From NCBI RefSeq assembly GCF_031157275.1, contig NZ_JAVIFW010000011.1:124001-188000 (forward strand): DNA of 64,000 nt. The letters run 5' to 3'. Under the pieces are notes generated by a model. The model was not told the origin of the DNA and ran no database searches. It saw only the letters and a list, made by a program, of their open reading frames with translations. Below, in pieces: positions 25,233-34,201 of the stretch (positions are counted from its first letter, which is position 1; each line of letters starts with the position of its first letter). Origin of the DNA: Streptomyces sp. LHD-70. Its GTDB lineage: Bacteria; Actinomycetota; Actinomycetes; Streptomycetales; Streptomycetaceae. The position numbers were made by a program, and so were the translations under genes.

Positions 25233-27452
25233 TCAGACCAGATCGAACCGGTCCAGCTCCATGACCTTCGTCCAGGCCGCGGCGAAGTCCTTGACGAACT
25301 TCTGCTTCGCGTCGTCGCTCGCGTACACCTCGGCGACGGCGCGCAGCTCGGAGTTGGAGCCGAAGACGAGGTCGGCGCGGGTGCCGGTCCACTTGACGGC
25401 GCCGGAGGCGTCGCGGGCCTCGAACTGGTCCTGGGCCTCGGACGTGGACTTCCAGGTGGTGTCCAGGTCGAGCAGGTTGACGAAGAAGTCGTTCGTCAGC
25501 GTGCCCGGGTTGTCCGTGAGGACACCGTGCTTGGAGCCGGCGTTGGCGCCCAGGACGCGCAGGCCGCCGACGAGGACGGTCAGCTCGGGGGCGCTCAGGG
25601 TGAGCAGGTTGCCCTTGTCGAGCAGCAGGTACTCGGCGGGGAGGCGGTTGCCCTTGCCGACGAAGTTGCGGAAGCCGTCGGCGGACGGCTCGAGCGCGGC
25701 GAACGACTCGACGTCCGTCTGCTCCTGCGCGGCGTCCACACGGCCCGGCGTGAAGCCGACCTCGACCTGGACGCCGCCGTCCTTGGCGGCCTGCTCGACG
25801 GCCGCCGTGCCCGCGAGCACGATCAGGTCGGCGAGCGAGACCTTCTTGCCGCCGGTGGCCGAGGAGTTGAAGGACTCCTGGATGCCCTCGAGGGTGCGCA
25901 GGACGTGCGCGAGGTCGTCCGGGTTGTTGACCTCCCAGCTGCGCTGCGGCTCCAGGCGGATACGGGCGCCGTTGGCGCCGCCGCGCTTGTCGCTGCCGCG
26001 GAACGAGGAGGCCGAGGCCCAGGCGGCCGAGACCAGCTGGGAGACGGTCAGGTCCGAGCCGAGGATCTGCTCCTTGAGGGAGGCGATGTCCGCGGCGTCG
26101 ATCAGCGCACCCTCGCGGGCGGGCAGCGGGTCCTGCCAGAGCAGCTCCTCGGAGGGGACCTCCGGGCCGAGGTAGCGGACGACCGGGCCCATGTCACGGT
26201 GCGTCAGCTTGTACCAGGCGCGGGCGAAGGCGTCCGCGAACTCCTCCGGGTTCTCGTAGAACCGGCGCGAGATGGGCTCGTAGATCGGGTCGAGGCGCAG
26301 CGACAGGTCGGTCGTGAGCATCGTGGGCAGGTGCTTCTTCGACTCGTCGTACGCGTCCGGGATGATCGCCTCGGCGTTCTTCGCCACCCACTGGTTGGCG
26401 CCGGCCGGGCTCTGCGTCAGCTCGTACTCGTACTCGAAGAGGTTCTTGAAGAAGCCGTTGCCCCACTGGGTCGGCGTGGTGGTCCAGGTGACCTCCAGGC
26501 CGGAGGTGATCGCGTCCTTGCCGACGCCGGTGTTGTACGAGCTCTTCCAGCCGAGGCCGAGCTGCTCCATCGGCGCGGCCTCGGGGTCCTCGGCGACGCT
26601 GTCGGCCGGGCCGGCGCCGTGGGTCTTGCCGAAGGTGTGGCCACCGGCGATGAGGGCGACGGTCTCCTCGTCGTTCATCGCCATGCGGCGGAAGGTCTCA
26701 CGGATGTCGCGGGCCGCGGCGATCGGGTCCGGGTTGCCGTTGGGGCCCTCCGGGTTGACGTAGATGAGGCCCATCTGGACGGCGCCGAGCGGGTTCTCCA
26801 GCTCGCGGTCGCCGCTGTAGCGCTTGTCGCCGAGCCACTCGGTCTCGGGGCCCCAGTACACGTCCTCCTCGGGCTCCCACACGTCCTCGCGGCCGCCGGC
26901 GAAGCCGAAGGTCTTGAAGCCCATGGTCTCCAGGGCGACGTTGCCGGTGAGGACCATGAGGTCGGCCCAGGAGATGTTCTTGCCGTACTTCTTCTTGACG
27001 GGCCACAGCAGGCGGCGGGCCTTGTCGAGGCTGGCGTTGTCCGGCCAGCTGTTGAGCGGGGCGAAGCGCTGCTGACCGGCGCCCGCGCCGCCGCGGCCGT
27101 CGCTGATGCGGTACGTGCCGGCGCTGTGCCAGGCCATGCGGATCATCAGGGGGCCGTAGTTGCCGAAGTCGGCGGGCCACCAGTCCTGGGAGGTGGTGAG
27201 CACCTCCGCGATGTCCCGCTTGACCGCCGGGAGGTCGAGGGAGTTGAACGCCTCGGTGTAGTCGAACTCCTCGCCCAGCGGGTTGGCCACCGCCGGGTTC
27301 TTGGCGAGGATCTTCAGGTTCAGCCGGTCCGGCCACCACTGGCGGTTGCCCCCGCCCTGTGTCGGGTGCGGCGCGCGCCCGTGCGCGACGGGGCAGCCAC
27401 CCGCCTCCTCCGCCTTCGGGTCTGTGACGATCGCGTCGTGGTTCTCAGTCAT
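25233..27452 (-). CDS. katG: catalase-peroxidase KatG
   Basis: This 739-residue bifunctional haem enzyme degrades H2O2 and oxidises donors. The distal site is IRMAWHSAGTYR (Arg-Trp-His). The proximal haem ligand is in IAGGHTFGKTHGAG. The Tyr and Met that crosslink to the distal Trp fit GLIYVNPEGP and RMAMNDEE. Both the N-terminal catalytic and C-terminal structural domains are complete. The promoter overlaps a Fur-type palindrome, and the divergent gene encodes a Fur-family repressor, matching the FurA/CatC arrangement known in actinomycetes. Confidence 0.97.
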   Translation of the reverse strand: MTENHDAIVTDPKAEEAGGCPVAHGRAPHPTQGGGNRQWWPDRLNLKILAKNPAVANPLGEEFDYTEAFNSLDLPAVKRDIAEVLTTSQDWWPADFGNYGPLMIRMAWHSAGTYRISDGRGGAGAGQQRFAPLNSWPDNASLDKARRLLWPVKKKYGKNISWADLMVLTGNVALETMGFKTFGFAGGREDVWEPEEDVYWGPETEWLGDKRYSGDRELENPLGAVQMGLIYVNPEGPNGNPDPIAAARDIRETFRRMAMNDEETVALIAGGHTFGKTHGAGPADSVAEDPEAAPMEQLGLGWKSSYNTGVGKDAITSGLEVTWTTTPTQWGNGFFKNLFEYEYELTQSPAGANQWVAKNAEAIIPDAYDESKKHLPTMLTTDLSLRLDPIYEPISRRFYENPEEFADAFARAWYKLTHRDMGPVVRYLGPEVPSEELLWQDPLPAREGALIDAADIASLKEQILGSDLTVSQLVSAAWASASSFRGSDKRGGANGARIRLEPQRSWEVNNPDDLAHVLRTLEGIQESFNSSATGGKKVSLADLIVLAGTAAVEQAAKDGGVQVEVGFTPGRVDAAQEQTDVESFAALEPSADGFRNFVGKGNRLPAEYLLLDKGNLLTLSAPELTVLVGGLRVLGANAGSKHGVLTDNPGTLTNDFFVNLLDLDTTWKSTSEAQDQFEARDASGAVKWTGTRADLVFGSNSELRAVAEVYASDDAKQKFVKDFAAAWTKVMELDRFDLV

Positions 27453-27578
27453 GGGAATCCCTCTGCACTGTGACTATGCGGATCACGCTTATGGAACTGG
27501 GCGGCGGTGGGATGGGACGGGGCCAGGGGCGCAGCCCCCGAACTCTCCTGTCCCCTCCCTTGGCTGTCGCTGGTGTCG

Positions 27579-27606
27579 ATCCTACGATGGACGAAGTCCA
27601 AGTCAA
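27579..27606 (-). promoter_or_regulatory. katG promoter with FurA-type operator in its spacer
   Basis: On the minus strand TTGACT (27606-27601) and TAGGAT (27584-27579) are separated by 16 bp. The spacer contains the perfect palindrome TGGACTTCGTCCA (27600-27588). A repressor bound here would occlude RNA polymerase. The palindrome fits the actinomycete FurA box. Confidence 0.8.
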
Positions 27607-27702
27607 TACGACAGACAGACCCGTACGCATTCCCGTATAGGTTCCGGGTACGCGTTCATGCGGTGTTCGACGCACGCATACGCACAGTTAGGTGGGGTGG
27701 GG

Positions 27703-28119
27703 ATGAGTGACCTGCTGGGACGGCTTCGCGGGAGGGGCTGGAGAATGACCGCGCAGCGCCGTGTGGTGGCCGAAGTACTGGACGGCGAGCATGTGCATCT
27801 GACCGCCGACGAGGTGCTCGCACGGGCGACGGACCGGCTGCCGGAGATCTCGCGGGCGACGGTCTACAACACGCTCGGTGAGCTGGTGTCACTGGGCGAA
27901 GTGATCGAGGTGGCGACGGACGGGCGCGCGAAGCGGTACGACCCGAACGCGCACCAGCCGCATCAGCACCTGGTGTGCTCGGGCTGCGGCGCGATCCGGG
28001 ACGTGCACCCCGGCGGCGATCCGCTGTCCGACCTGCCGGTCTCGGAGCGGTTCGGTTTCTCGGTCTCCGACGCCGAGGTCACGTACCGGGGGCTGTGCCC
28101 AGGGTGCGCGAAGGCCTGA
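27703..28119 (+). CDS. Fur-family repressor (FurA/CatR type)
   Basis: A 138-residue protein: WRMTAQRRVVAEVLDGEHVHLTADEVLARA, then the recognition helix SRATVYNTLGELVSLGEV. The dimerisation domain has the metal-binding segment HQPHQHLVCSGCG and a C-terminal CPGC, so both structural-zinc CxxC pairs are present. It is probably a peroxide-sensing repressor of katG rather than an iron regulator, judged from the divergent layout and the operator. ATG 27703 follows a GGTGGGG site. Confidence 0.88.
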   Translation: MSDLLGRLRGRGWRMTAQRRVVAEVLDGEHVHLTADEVLARATDRLPEISRATVYNTLGELVSLGEVIEVATDGRAKRYDPNAHQPHQHLVCSGCGAIRDVHPGGDPLSDLPVSERFGFSVSDAEVTYRGLCPGCAKA

Positions 28120-28262
28120 GCGGCCCGGCCGGGCGCCGTCACCGCCCGGCAGCGACTTCTCGGACGAGCTGGTGTTCTCCCCCCTCCCCGCCCCGCCCCT
28201 TCCCGCAGCGTCGGATATGCGGCTGATGCCGCGTGGCCTCGCCGGGCGGGCCTCCTCAAGCG

Positions 28263-28293
28263 CCGGAGGGGCTGAAAGATCAGCCCCGTCCGG
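28263..28293. terminator. bidirectional terminator between the fur-type gene and cobN
   Basis: CCGGAGGGGCTGA pairs with TCAGCCCCGTCCGG over an AAGA loop, with one mismatch. It belongs to the GGGCTGA-N4-TCAGCCC repeat family seen elsewhere in the window. Confidence 0.75.
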
Positions 28294-28308
28294 CACGGCG
28301 TGCAGGGC

Positions 28309-31300
28309 TCAGTCCTCGCCGCCCTCCAAGTCGCCCTCCGTCTCCAGGTACGCCTGGCGCAGGGCCTCGATGACCGCCGGGTCCGGCTTTTCCCACATGC
28401 CTCGGGACTCGGCTTCCAACAGCCGCTCCGCGATGCCGTGCAGGGCCCAGGGGTTGGCCTCCTGGAGGAACTCGCGGTTGACCGGGTCGAGGACGTACGT
28501 CTCGGTGAGCTTGTCGTACATCCAGTCGGCGATCACGCCGGTCGTGGCGTCGTAGCCGAAGAGGTAGTCGACCGTCGCCGCCAGCTCGAACGCGCCCTTG
28601 TAGCCGTGGCGGCGCATCGCCTCGATCCACTTGGGGTTGACGACGCGGGCGCGGAAGACGCGTGAGGTCTCCTCGACGAGCGTGCGGGTGCGGACCGTCT
28701 CGGGGCGGGTCGAGTCGCCGATGTACGCCTCGGGGGCCGTGCCGCGCAGGGCGCGGACCGTGGCGACCATGCCGCCGTGGTACTGGAAGTAGTCGTCGGA
28801 GTCGGCGATGTCGTGCTCGCGGGTGTCCGTGTTCTTCGCGGCGACGGCGATGCGCTTGTACGCCGTCTCCATCTGCTCGCGCGCCGGGCAGCCGTCCAGC
28901 TCACGGCCGTACGCGTAGCCGCCCCAGACCGAGTAGACCTCGGCGAGGTCGGCGTCGGTGCGCCAGTCGCGGGAGTCGATCAGCTGGAGGATGCCCGCGC
29001 CGTACGTGCCGGGGCGTGAGCCGAAGATGCGGGTGGTGGCGCGGCGTTCGTCGCCGTGTTCGGCCAGGTCCGCCTGGACGTGGGCGCGTACGTGGTTGAC
29101 GGAGGCCGGTTCGTCCAGGGACGCGGCGAGACGTACGGCGTCGTCAAGCAGGCCGATCGTGTGCGGGAACGCGTCCCGGAAGAAGCCGGAGATGCGCAGC
29201 GTCACGTCGATGCGAGGGCGGCCCAACTCCTCGGCGGGGACGGGCTCCAGGCCGGTCACGCGGCGGGACGCGTCGTCCCAGACGGGGCGGACGCCGAGCA
29301 GGGCCAGTGCCTCCGCCACGTCGTCGCCCGCGGTGCGCATCGCGCTCGTGCCCCAGAGGGAGAGGCCGACGGAGACGGGGTACTCGCCGTGGTCGTCCTT
29401 GTAGCGCTGAATCAGCGAGTCCGCGAGGGCCTGGCCCGTCTCCCACGCGAGGCGGGACGGGACGGCCTTCGGGTCGACCGAGTAGAAGTTGCGGCCCGTC
29501 GGCAGGACGTTGACGAGGCCGCGCAGCGGCGAGCCGGACGGGCCCGCCGGGACGAAGCCGCCGTTCAGGGCGTGCAGGGCGTGGTCGAGCTCGGCGGTGG
29601 TGGCGGCGAGGCGCGGGACGACCTCGCGGGCGGCGAACTCCAGGATGGCGGCGACCTGTTCACCCTGGTCCGTGGGCACCGCGGCCAGGTCCCAGTCGGC
29701 GTCGTCCATGGCCTGCACGAGCGCGCGGGCCTTGTCCTCGGCCTCGTCGGCGGTGGTGCGGGTGGCGGCGGACTCGTCGAGGCCGAGGGCTTCGCGCAGG
29801 CCGGGCAGGGCCGTCGTACCGCCCCAGATCTGGCGGGCGCGGAGGATGGCGAGGACGAGGTTGACGCGGTCGGCGCCGGCGGGCGGGTTGCCGAGGACGT
29901 GCAGCCCGTCGCGGATCTGGGCGTCCTTGACCTCGCAGAGCCAGCCGTCGACGTGCAGCAGGAAGTCGTCGAAGCCGTCGTCGTCGGGGCGGTCCTGCAG
30001 CCCCAGGTCGTGGTCGAGCTTGGCGGCCTGGATGAGGGTCCAGATCTGGGCGCGGATGGCGGGCAGCTTGGCCGGGTCCATCGAGCTGATCTGGGCGTAC
30101 TCGTCGAGGAGTTGCTCCAGGCGCGCGATGTCGCCGTAGGAGTCGGCGCGGGCCATCGGCGGGACGAGGTGGTCGATGAGGGTGGCGTGCACGCGGCGCT
30201 TGGCCTGGGTGCCCTCGCCCGGGTCGTTGACCAGGAACGGGTAGATGAGCGGGATGTCGCCGAGGGCGGCGTCGGGGCCGCAGGCGGCGGAGAGACCGGC
30301 GTTCTTGCCGGGCAGCCACTCCAGGTTGCCGTGCTTGCCGAGGTGGATCATCGCGTCCGCGCCGAAACCGCCGTCGTCGGCCGAGGCGGCGATCCAGCGG
30401 TACGCGGCGAGGTAGTGGTGCGACGGCGGCAGGTCCGGGTCGTGGTAGATGGCGATGGGGTTCTCGCCGAAGCCGCGCGGGGGCTGGATGAGGATGAGGA
30501 GATGGGCGAAGCGGAGGGCGGCGAGCACGATGTCGCCGTCCGGGTTGCTGCTGCGGTCGACGAACATCTCGCCGGGCGCCGGGCCCCAGTGCTCCTCGAC
30601 CGCCGTGCGCAGATCCTCGGGCAGCGTCGCGTACCAGCGGCGGTAGTCGGCGGCCGGGATGCGGACGGGGTTGCGGGCCAGCTGCTCCTCGGTGAGCCAG
30701 TCCTGGTCGTGGCCGCCGGCCTCGATGAGCGCGCGGATCAGCTCGTCGCCGTCGCCGGAGACGAGTCCCGGGATCTCGGCGTCGCCGAAGTCGTATCCCT
30801 CCTCGCGCAGGCGGCGCAGCAGGGCGACGGCGCTCGCGGGGGTGTCGAGGCCGACCGCGTTGCCGATGCGGGAGTGCTTCGTCGGGTACGCGGAGAGGAC
30901 GAGGGCGAGGCGCTTCTCGGCGGCCGGGATGTGCCGAAGTCGCGCGTGGCGTACGGCGATTCCGGCGACGCGGGCGGCGCGCTCGGCGTCGGGGACGTAG
31001 GCGGGCAGGCCGTCGGCGTCGATCTCCTTGAAGGAGAACGGGACGGTGATGAGGCGGCCGTCGAACTCGGGCACGGCGATCTGGCTGGCGGCGTCGAGCG
31101 GCGAGACGCCCTCGTCGTTCTCCTCCCAGGCGGCGCGCGAACCGGTCAGGCAGAGGGCCTGGAGGATCGGTACGTCGAGCTGGGTGAGGGCGCCCGCGTC
31201 CCAGGACTCGTCGTCCCCGCCCGCGGAGGCCTCGGCGGGCTTGGTGCCGCCGGCGGCGAGGACGGTGGTGACGATGGCGTCCACCGACCGCAGCTCGTCG

Positions 31301-31902
31301 ACGAGTTCGGGCTCGGGGGCGCGGAGCGAGGCCACGTACAGCGGCTTGGGGCGGCCGCCGGCCTCCTCGATGGCGTCGCAGAGGGCGCCGACGAAGGCGG
31401 TGTTGCCGCTCATGTGGTGGGCGCGGTAGTAGAGCACGGCGACGGCCGGACCCTCGATGTCCTCGCGCGCGGTGCGGTCGAGCGGGCCCCAGGTCGGCGC
31501 GGCGGCGGGCGACTCGAAGCCGTGGCCGGTGAGCAGGACCGTGTCGGAAAGGAAGCGCGCGAGCTGCTCCAGGTTGGCCGGACCGCCGTGCGCGAGGTAC
31601 GCGTGCGCCTCGGCGGCGATGCCGACCGGCACCGTGGAGGCGGCCATCAGCTGGGCGTCCGGGGCCTGTTCACCGCTGAGGACGACGACGGGGCGGCCGT
31701 CGGCGAGGAGCAGGTCGAGCCCGTCCTGCCAGGCGCGGATGCCGCCGAGGAGGCGGACGACGACGAGGCCGACGCCGTCGAGGAGCGCGGGCAGCTCGTC
31801 GAGGGAGAGCCGCGAGGGGTTGGCGAAGCGGTACGGGACCGGTCCGTCGGCCGCACGGGCGCTCAGCAGGTCGGTGTCGGAGGTCGACAGGAGCAGGATC
31901 AT
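28309..31902 (-). CDS. cobN: cobaltochelatase subunit CobN
   Basis: This 1197-residue large subunit inserts cobalt into hydrogenobyrinic acid a,c-diamide in the oxygen-dependent B12 pathway, with CobS and CobT (not in the window). Conserved stretches include YYRAHHMSGNTAFVGALCDAIEEAGG, ADAMIHLGKHGNLEWLPGKNAGLSAACGP, LIDHLVPPMARADSYGDIARLEQLLDEYAQI and VYSVWGGYAYGREL. Its length is normal. The cobalamin riboswitch upstream indicates B12 repression. Confidence 0.96.
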   Translation of the reverse strand: MILLLSTSDTDLLSARAADGPVPYRFANPSRLSLDELPALLDGVGLVVVRLLGGIRAWQDGLDLLLADGRPVVVLSGEQAPDAQLMAASTVPVGIAAEAHAYLAHGGPANLEQLARFLSDTVLLTGHGFESPAAAPTWGPLDRTAREDIEGPAVAVLYYRAHHMSGNTAFVGALCDAIEEAGGRPKPLYVASLRAPEPELVDELRSVDAIVTTVLAAGGTKPAEASAGGDDESWDAGALTQLDVPILQALCLTGSRAAWEENDEGVSPLDAASQIAVPEFDGRLITVPFSFKEIDADGLPAYVPDAERAARVAGIAVRHARLRHIPAAEKRLALVLSAYPTKHSRIGNAVGLDTPASAVALLRRLREEGYDFGDAEIPGLVSGDGDELIRALIEAGGHDQDWLTEEQLARNPVRIPAADYRRWYATLPEDLRTAVEEHWGPAPGEMFVDRSSNPDGDIVLAALRFAHLLILIQPPRGFGENPIAIYHDPDLPPSHHYLAAYRWIAASADDGGFGADAMIHLGKHGNLEWLPGKNAGLSAACGPDAALGDIPLIYPFLVNDPGEGTQAKRRVHATLIDHLVPPMARADSYGDIARLEQLLDEYAQISSMDPAKLPAIRAQIWTLIQAAKLDHDLGLQDRPDDDGFDDFLLHVDGWLCEVKDAQIRDGLHVLGNPPAGADRVNLVLAILRARQIWGGTTALPGLREALGLDESAATRTTADEAEDKARALVQAMDDADWDLAAVPTDQGEQVAAILEFAAREVVPRLAATTAELDHALHALNGGFVPAGPSGSPLRGLVNVLPTGRNFYSVDPKAVPSRLAWETGQALADSLIQRYKDDHGEYPVSVGLSLWGTSAMRTAGDDVAEALALLGVRPVWDDASRRVTGLEPVPAEELGRPRIDVTLRISGFFRDAFPHTIGLLDDAVRLAASLDEPASVNHVRAHVQADLAEHGDERRATTRIFGSRPGTYGAGILQLIDSRDWRTDADLAEVYSVWGGYAYGRELDGCPAREQMETAYKRIAVAAKNTDTREHDIADSDDYFQYHGGMVATVRALRGTAPEAYIGDSTRPETVRTRTLVEETSRVFRARVVNPKWIEAMRRHGYKGAFELAATVDYLFGYDATTGVIADWMYDKLTETYVLDPVNREFLQEANPWALHGIAERLLEAESRGMWEKPDPAVIEALRQAYLETEGDLEGGED

Positions 31903-31976
31903 GCGCGTGAGGCCTTCCTCGGGGTCCGCGCCCCGGGTGGTGTCAGGAGTGGGGTCTCCCTGCTCGCAGGCGGCGG

Positions 31977-32130
31977 CCCCGGGGCGGACCCGGGGAGAAA
32001 CCTGAAGCGGGGAAAGGGAGTTCCTGGCTCACCCGTCCCCTTCGGTACGGGTTCACAGTGGCGGGACCGCGCCGGATTCGCACCGGGCTTCCTCCCCCTG
32101 TCGCCGTGGTGGCGACGGCGGACCCGAAGA
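31977..32130 (-). promoter_or_regulatory. cobalamin riboswitch controlling cobN
   Basis: On the minus strand the leader has CCGGTGCGAATCCGG (32086-32072), then CGCGGTCCCGCCACTGTGA with the B12-box core GCCACTG (32062-32053), then GAGCCAGGAACTCC (about 32031-32018). These are the conserved blocks of the cobalamin aptamer in order. A following hairpin, CCCCGGG..CCCGGGG (31995-31977), could be the expression platform. The 5' edge is approximate. Confidence 0.88.
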
Positions 32131-32207
32131 TCCACCGAGAGCATAGTAAGGGTCCGCTCAAAAGGGCGGGGCGTTCCGCCTTCATGACGATAGGTATGCT
32201 CGCCGCC

Positions 32208-33542
32208 ATGCCCTCGCCAGCCCCCCGTCCATCGCCCCAGGCCACAGCGGTCTCACGGGACCGCGGTGACGCCTGCCCGGGGTCGCTCAGGCTGCACGCC
32301 GCGGACGACGGGGCACTGGCCCGCATCCGGATCCCCGGCGGTGTGCTCGACGTCCGCCAGGCCGACGCGCTTGCCGCCGCCGCCCGTGAGCTGGGCGACG
32401 GCGAGCTGCATCTGACCTCGCGCGGAAACGTCCAGCTGCGCGGCCTTCGCGATGGCTGCGGAGGTGAACTCGCCGGTGTCCTGGACGCGGTGGGGCTGCT
32501 GCCCTCCGCCGCGCACGAGCGGGTCAGGAACGTCGTCGCCTCTCCCCTGTCGGGCCTGGACGGCACCGGCTTCGCCGACGTACGGCCGTGGTTGACGGGG
32601 CTGGACGCGGCGCTGTGCGCGAGTGACGCGGCGCGCGCCCTGTCGGGACGTTTCCTGTTCGCGCTCGACGACGGCCGCGGTGATGTGGCCGGTCTCGACG
32701 CCGATGTGACGGTACGGGCTGTCGCCGGTGGCACCGCGCTGCTCTCCCTCGGCTCGTCCACCGAGGCGGTCGAGGTCTCCGGGCCCGATGTGTCCCGGTC
32801 CGCGCTGATCGCCGCCGAGATGTTTCTCACGTCGGCCGAGGAGAGCGCGGGGAGCACCGGGAGCACGACGGCGCGGGCCTGGCGGGTGGACGAACTGGGC
32901 GTATCGGTCGAGAAGTTGACGCGTACGCTCGCGAAGGCGCTGGCTCCGGCGCGGATCGGCTGCGCGATACGGGCGCGTGAAGTCGCCGTCACCGATGGAC
33001 CGCCGCCCGGAGTATCCGGTGACGCCCTGTCCGTCCACATTCCTCTCGGTCGTCTCTCCGCCCGCCAGTGGGACGCGTTGACGCGGACCGCCGCGCGGCA
33101 CGGCGGGGAGCTGCGGCTGACTCCCTGGCGCGGAGCGGTGGTTCCGGCGCCGGGCCTCGACGCCTCCGCCGCCTCGTACGCGCTCGCGCAGCTCGCCGCC
33201 ACCGGGCTCGTCACCTCGCCCGACTCCCCCTGGCTGCGCGTCGGCGCCTGCATCGGCCGGCCCGGCTGCGCCAAGTCGCACGCCGATGTGCGGGCGGACG
33301 CGGCCCGCGCGCTCGACGCGGTCGGTGGCGCGCACCTCCCCCTGTACTGGTCCGGCTGCGAGCGCCGTTGCGGGCATCCACGGACCGAGCGGATCGACGT
33401 CGTCGCCTCCCCCGGGGGCGGCTACCGGCTGAGCACCTCCGCACCACACGCCACACCCGCACCCGCACCCGCACCCGTCCCTCTGGACGACCCCTCCCAC
33501 CTCGCCACCGCCCTGGTGGCGCTCACCGATCGAACCGCATGA
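32208..33542 (+). CDS. cobG: precorrin-3B synthase CobG
   Basis: A 444-residue nitrite/sulfite-reductase-fold enzyme that hydroxylates precorrin-3A with O2, the committed aerobic step. It has two ferredoxin-like halves (LHLTSRGNVQLRGL and LRLTPWRGAVVPAP) and the 4Fe-4S cysteines in CIGRPGC (C-x5-C) and CERRC (C-x3-C). In-frame ATGs at 32184, 32196 and 32208 are all possible. I chose 32208 because a TAGGTATGCT box just upstream would give a leaderless transcript. A Pro/Ala repeat (APAPAPVP) lies near the C-terminus. The stop overlaps cobH. Confidence 0.92.
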   Translation: MPSPAPRPSPQATAVSRDRGDACPGSLRLHAADDGALARIRIPGGVLDVRQADALAAAARELGDGELHLTSRGNVQLRGLRDGCGGELAGVLDAVGLLPSAAHERVRNVVASPLSGLDGTGFADVRPWLTGLDAALCASDAARALSGRFLFALDDGRGDVAGLDADVTVRAVAGGTALLSLGSSTEAVEVSGPDVSRSALIAAEMFLTSAEESAGSTGSTTARAWRVDELGVSVEKLTRTLAKALAPARIGCAIRAREVAVTDGPPPGVSGDALSVHIPLGRLSARQWDALTRTAARHGGELRLTPWRGAVVPAPGLDASAASYALAQLAATGLVTSPDSPWLRVGACIGRPGCAKSHADVRADAARALDAVGGAHLPLYWSGCERRCGHPRTERIDVVASPGGGYRLSTSAPHATPAPAPAPVPLDDPSHLATALVALTDRTA

Positions 33543-34201
33543 CGACCGAGAGCAGCGAGAAGAACACCGTGACCACCACCTACGACTACGAGAAGGACGG
33601 GGCGTCCATCTACCGCCAGTCCTTCGCCACGATCCGATCGGAGGCCGACCTCGCGGGCCTGCCCGCCGACGTCAGCCAGGTCGCGGTCCGGATGATCCAC
33701 GCCTGCGGAATGACCGACCTCGTACGGGACCTCTCGTACACGCCCGACGCGGTGGCCCGGGCCCGGGCGGCGCTGCGTGCCGGGGCGCCGATCTTCACCG
33801 ATGTGCAGATGGTCGCCAGCGGTGTGACCCGCAAGCGGCTGCCCGCCGACAACGACGTGCTGTGCACGCTCTCCGACCCGGCCGTCCCCGAGCTGGCCGC
33901 GAAGCTGGGCACCACGCGCAGCGCCGCCGCCCTGGAACTGTGGCGGGACCGTCTGGAGGGCTCCGTCGTCGCTGTCGGCAACGCGCCGACCGCGCTGTTC
34001 CGGCTTCTGGAGATGATCGAGGAGGGCGCCCCGAAGCCCGCCGCGATCATCGGTGTGCCGGTCGGCTTCATCGGCGCGGCCGAGTCCAAGGACGCGCTCG
34101 CCGAGTTCCCGGGCGTGGAGCACCTGGTGGTGCGCGGCCGTCGTGGCGGCAGCGCCATCGCCGCCGCCGCCCTCAACGCGATCGCGAGCGAGGAAGAATG
34201 A
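33539..34201 (+). CDS. cobH: precorrin-8X methylmutase CobH
   Basis: A 220-residue enzyme moving the methyl from C11 to C12 to form hydrogenobyrinate. Signatures are YRQSFATIRSEADL, VRMIHACGMTDL (catalytic His), IFTDVQMVASGVTRKRL and AIIGVPVGFIGAAESKDAL. The ATG overlaps the cobG stop (ATGA) and its own stop overlaps cobIJ. An internal GTG (codon 11) is an alternative start that would give the more typical length. Confidence 0.94.
   Translation: MTTESSEKNTVTTTYDYEKDGASIYRQSFATIRSEADLAGLPADVSQVAVRMIHACGMTDLVRDLSYTPDAVARARAALRAGAPIFTDVQMVASGVTRKRLPADNDVLCTLSDPAVPELAAKLGTTRSAAALELWRDRLEGSVVAVGNAPTALFRLLEMIEEGAPKPAAIIGVPVGFIGAAESKDALAEFPGVEHLVVRGRRGGSAIAAAALNAIASEEE

Noticed and set aside
25140..27473. 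777-residue open frame antisense to katG
   Set aside because: It mirrors katG codons (high-GC antisense frame) and has no family features; katG motifs are complete on the other strand.
29056..32187. 1043-residue frame antisense to cobN
   Set aside because: Its composition is Gly/Asp/Glu/Val/Arg-rich shadow sequence, and it runs through the cobalamin riboswitch.
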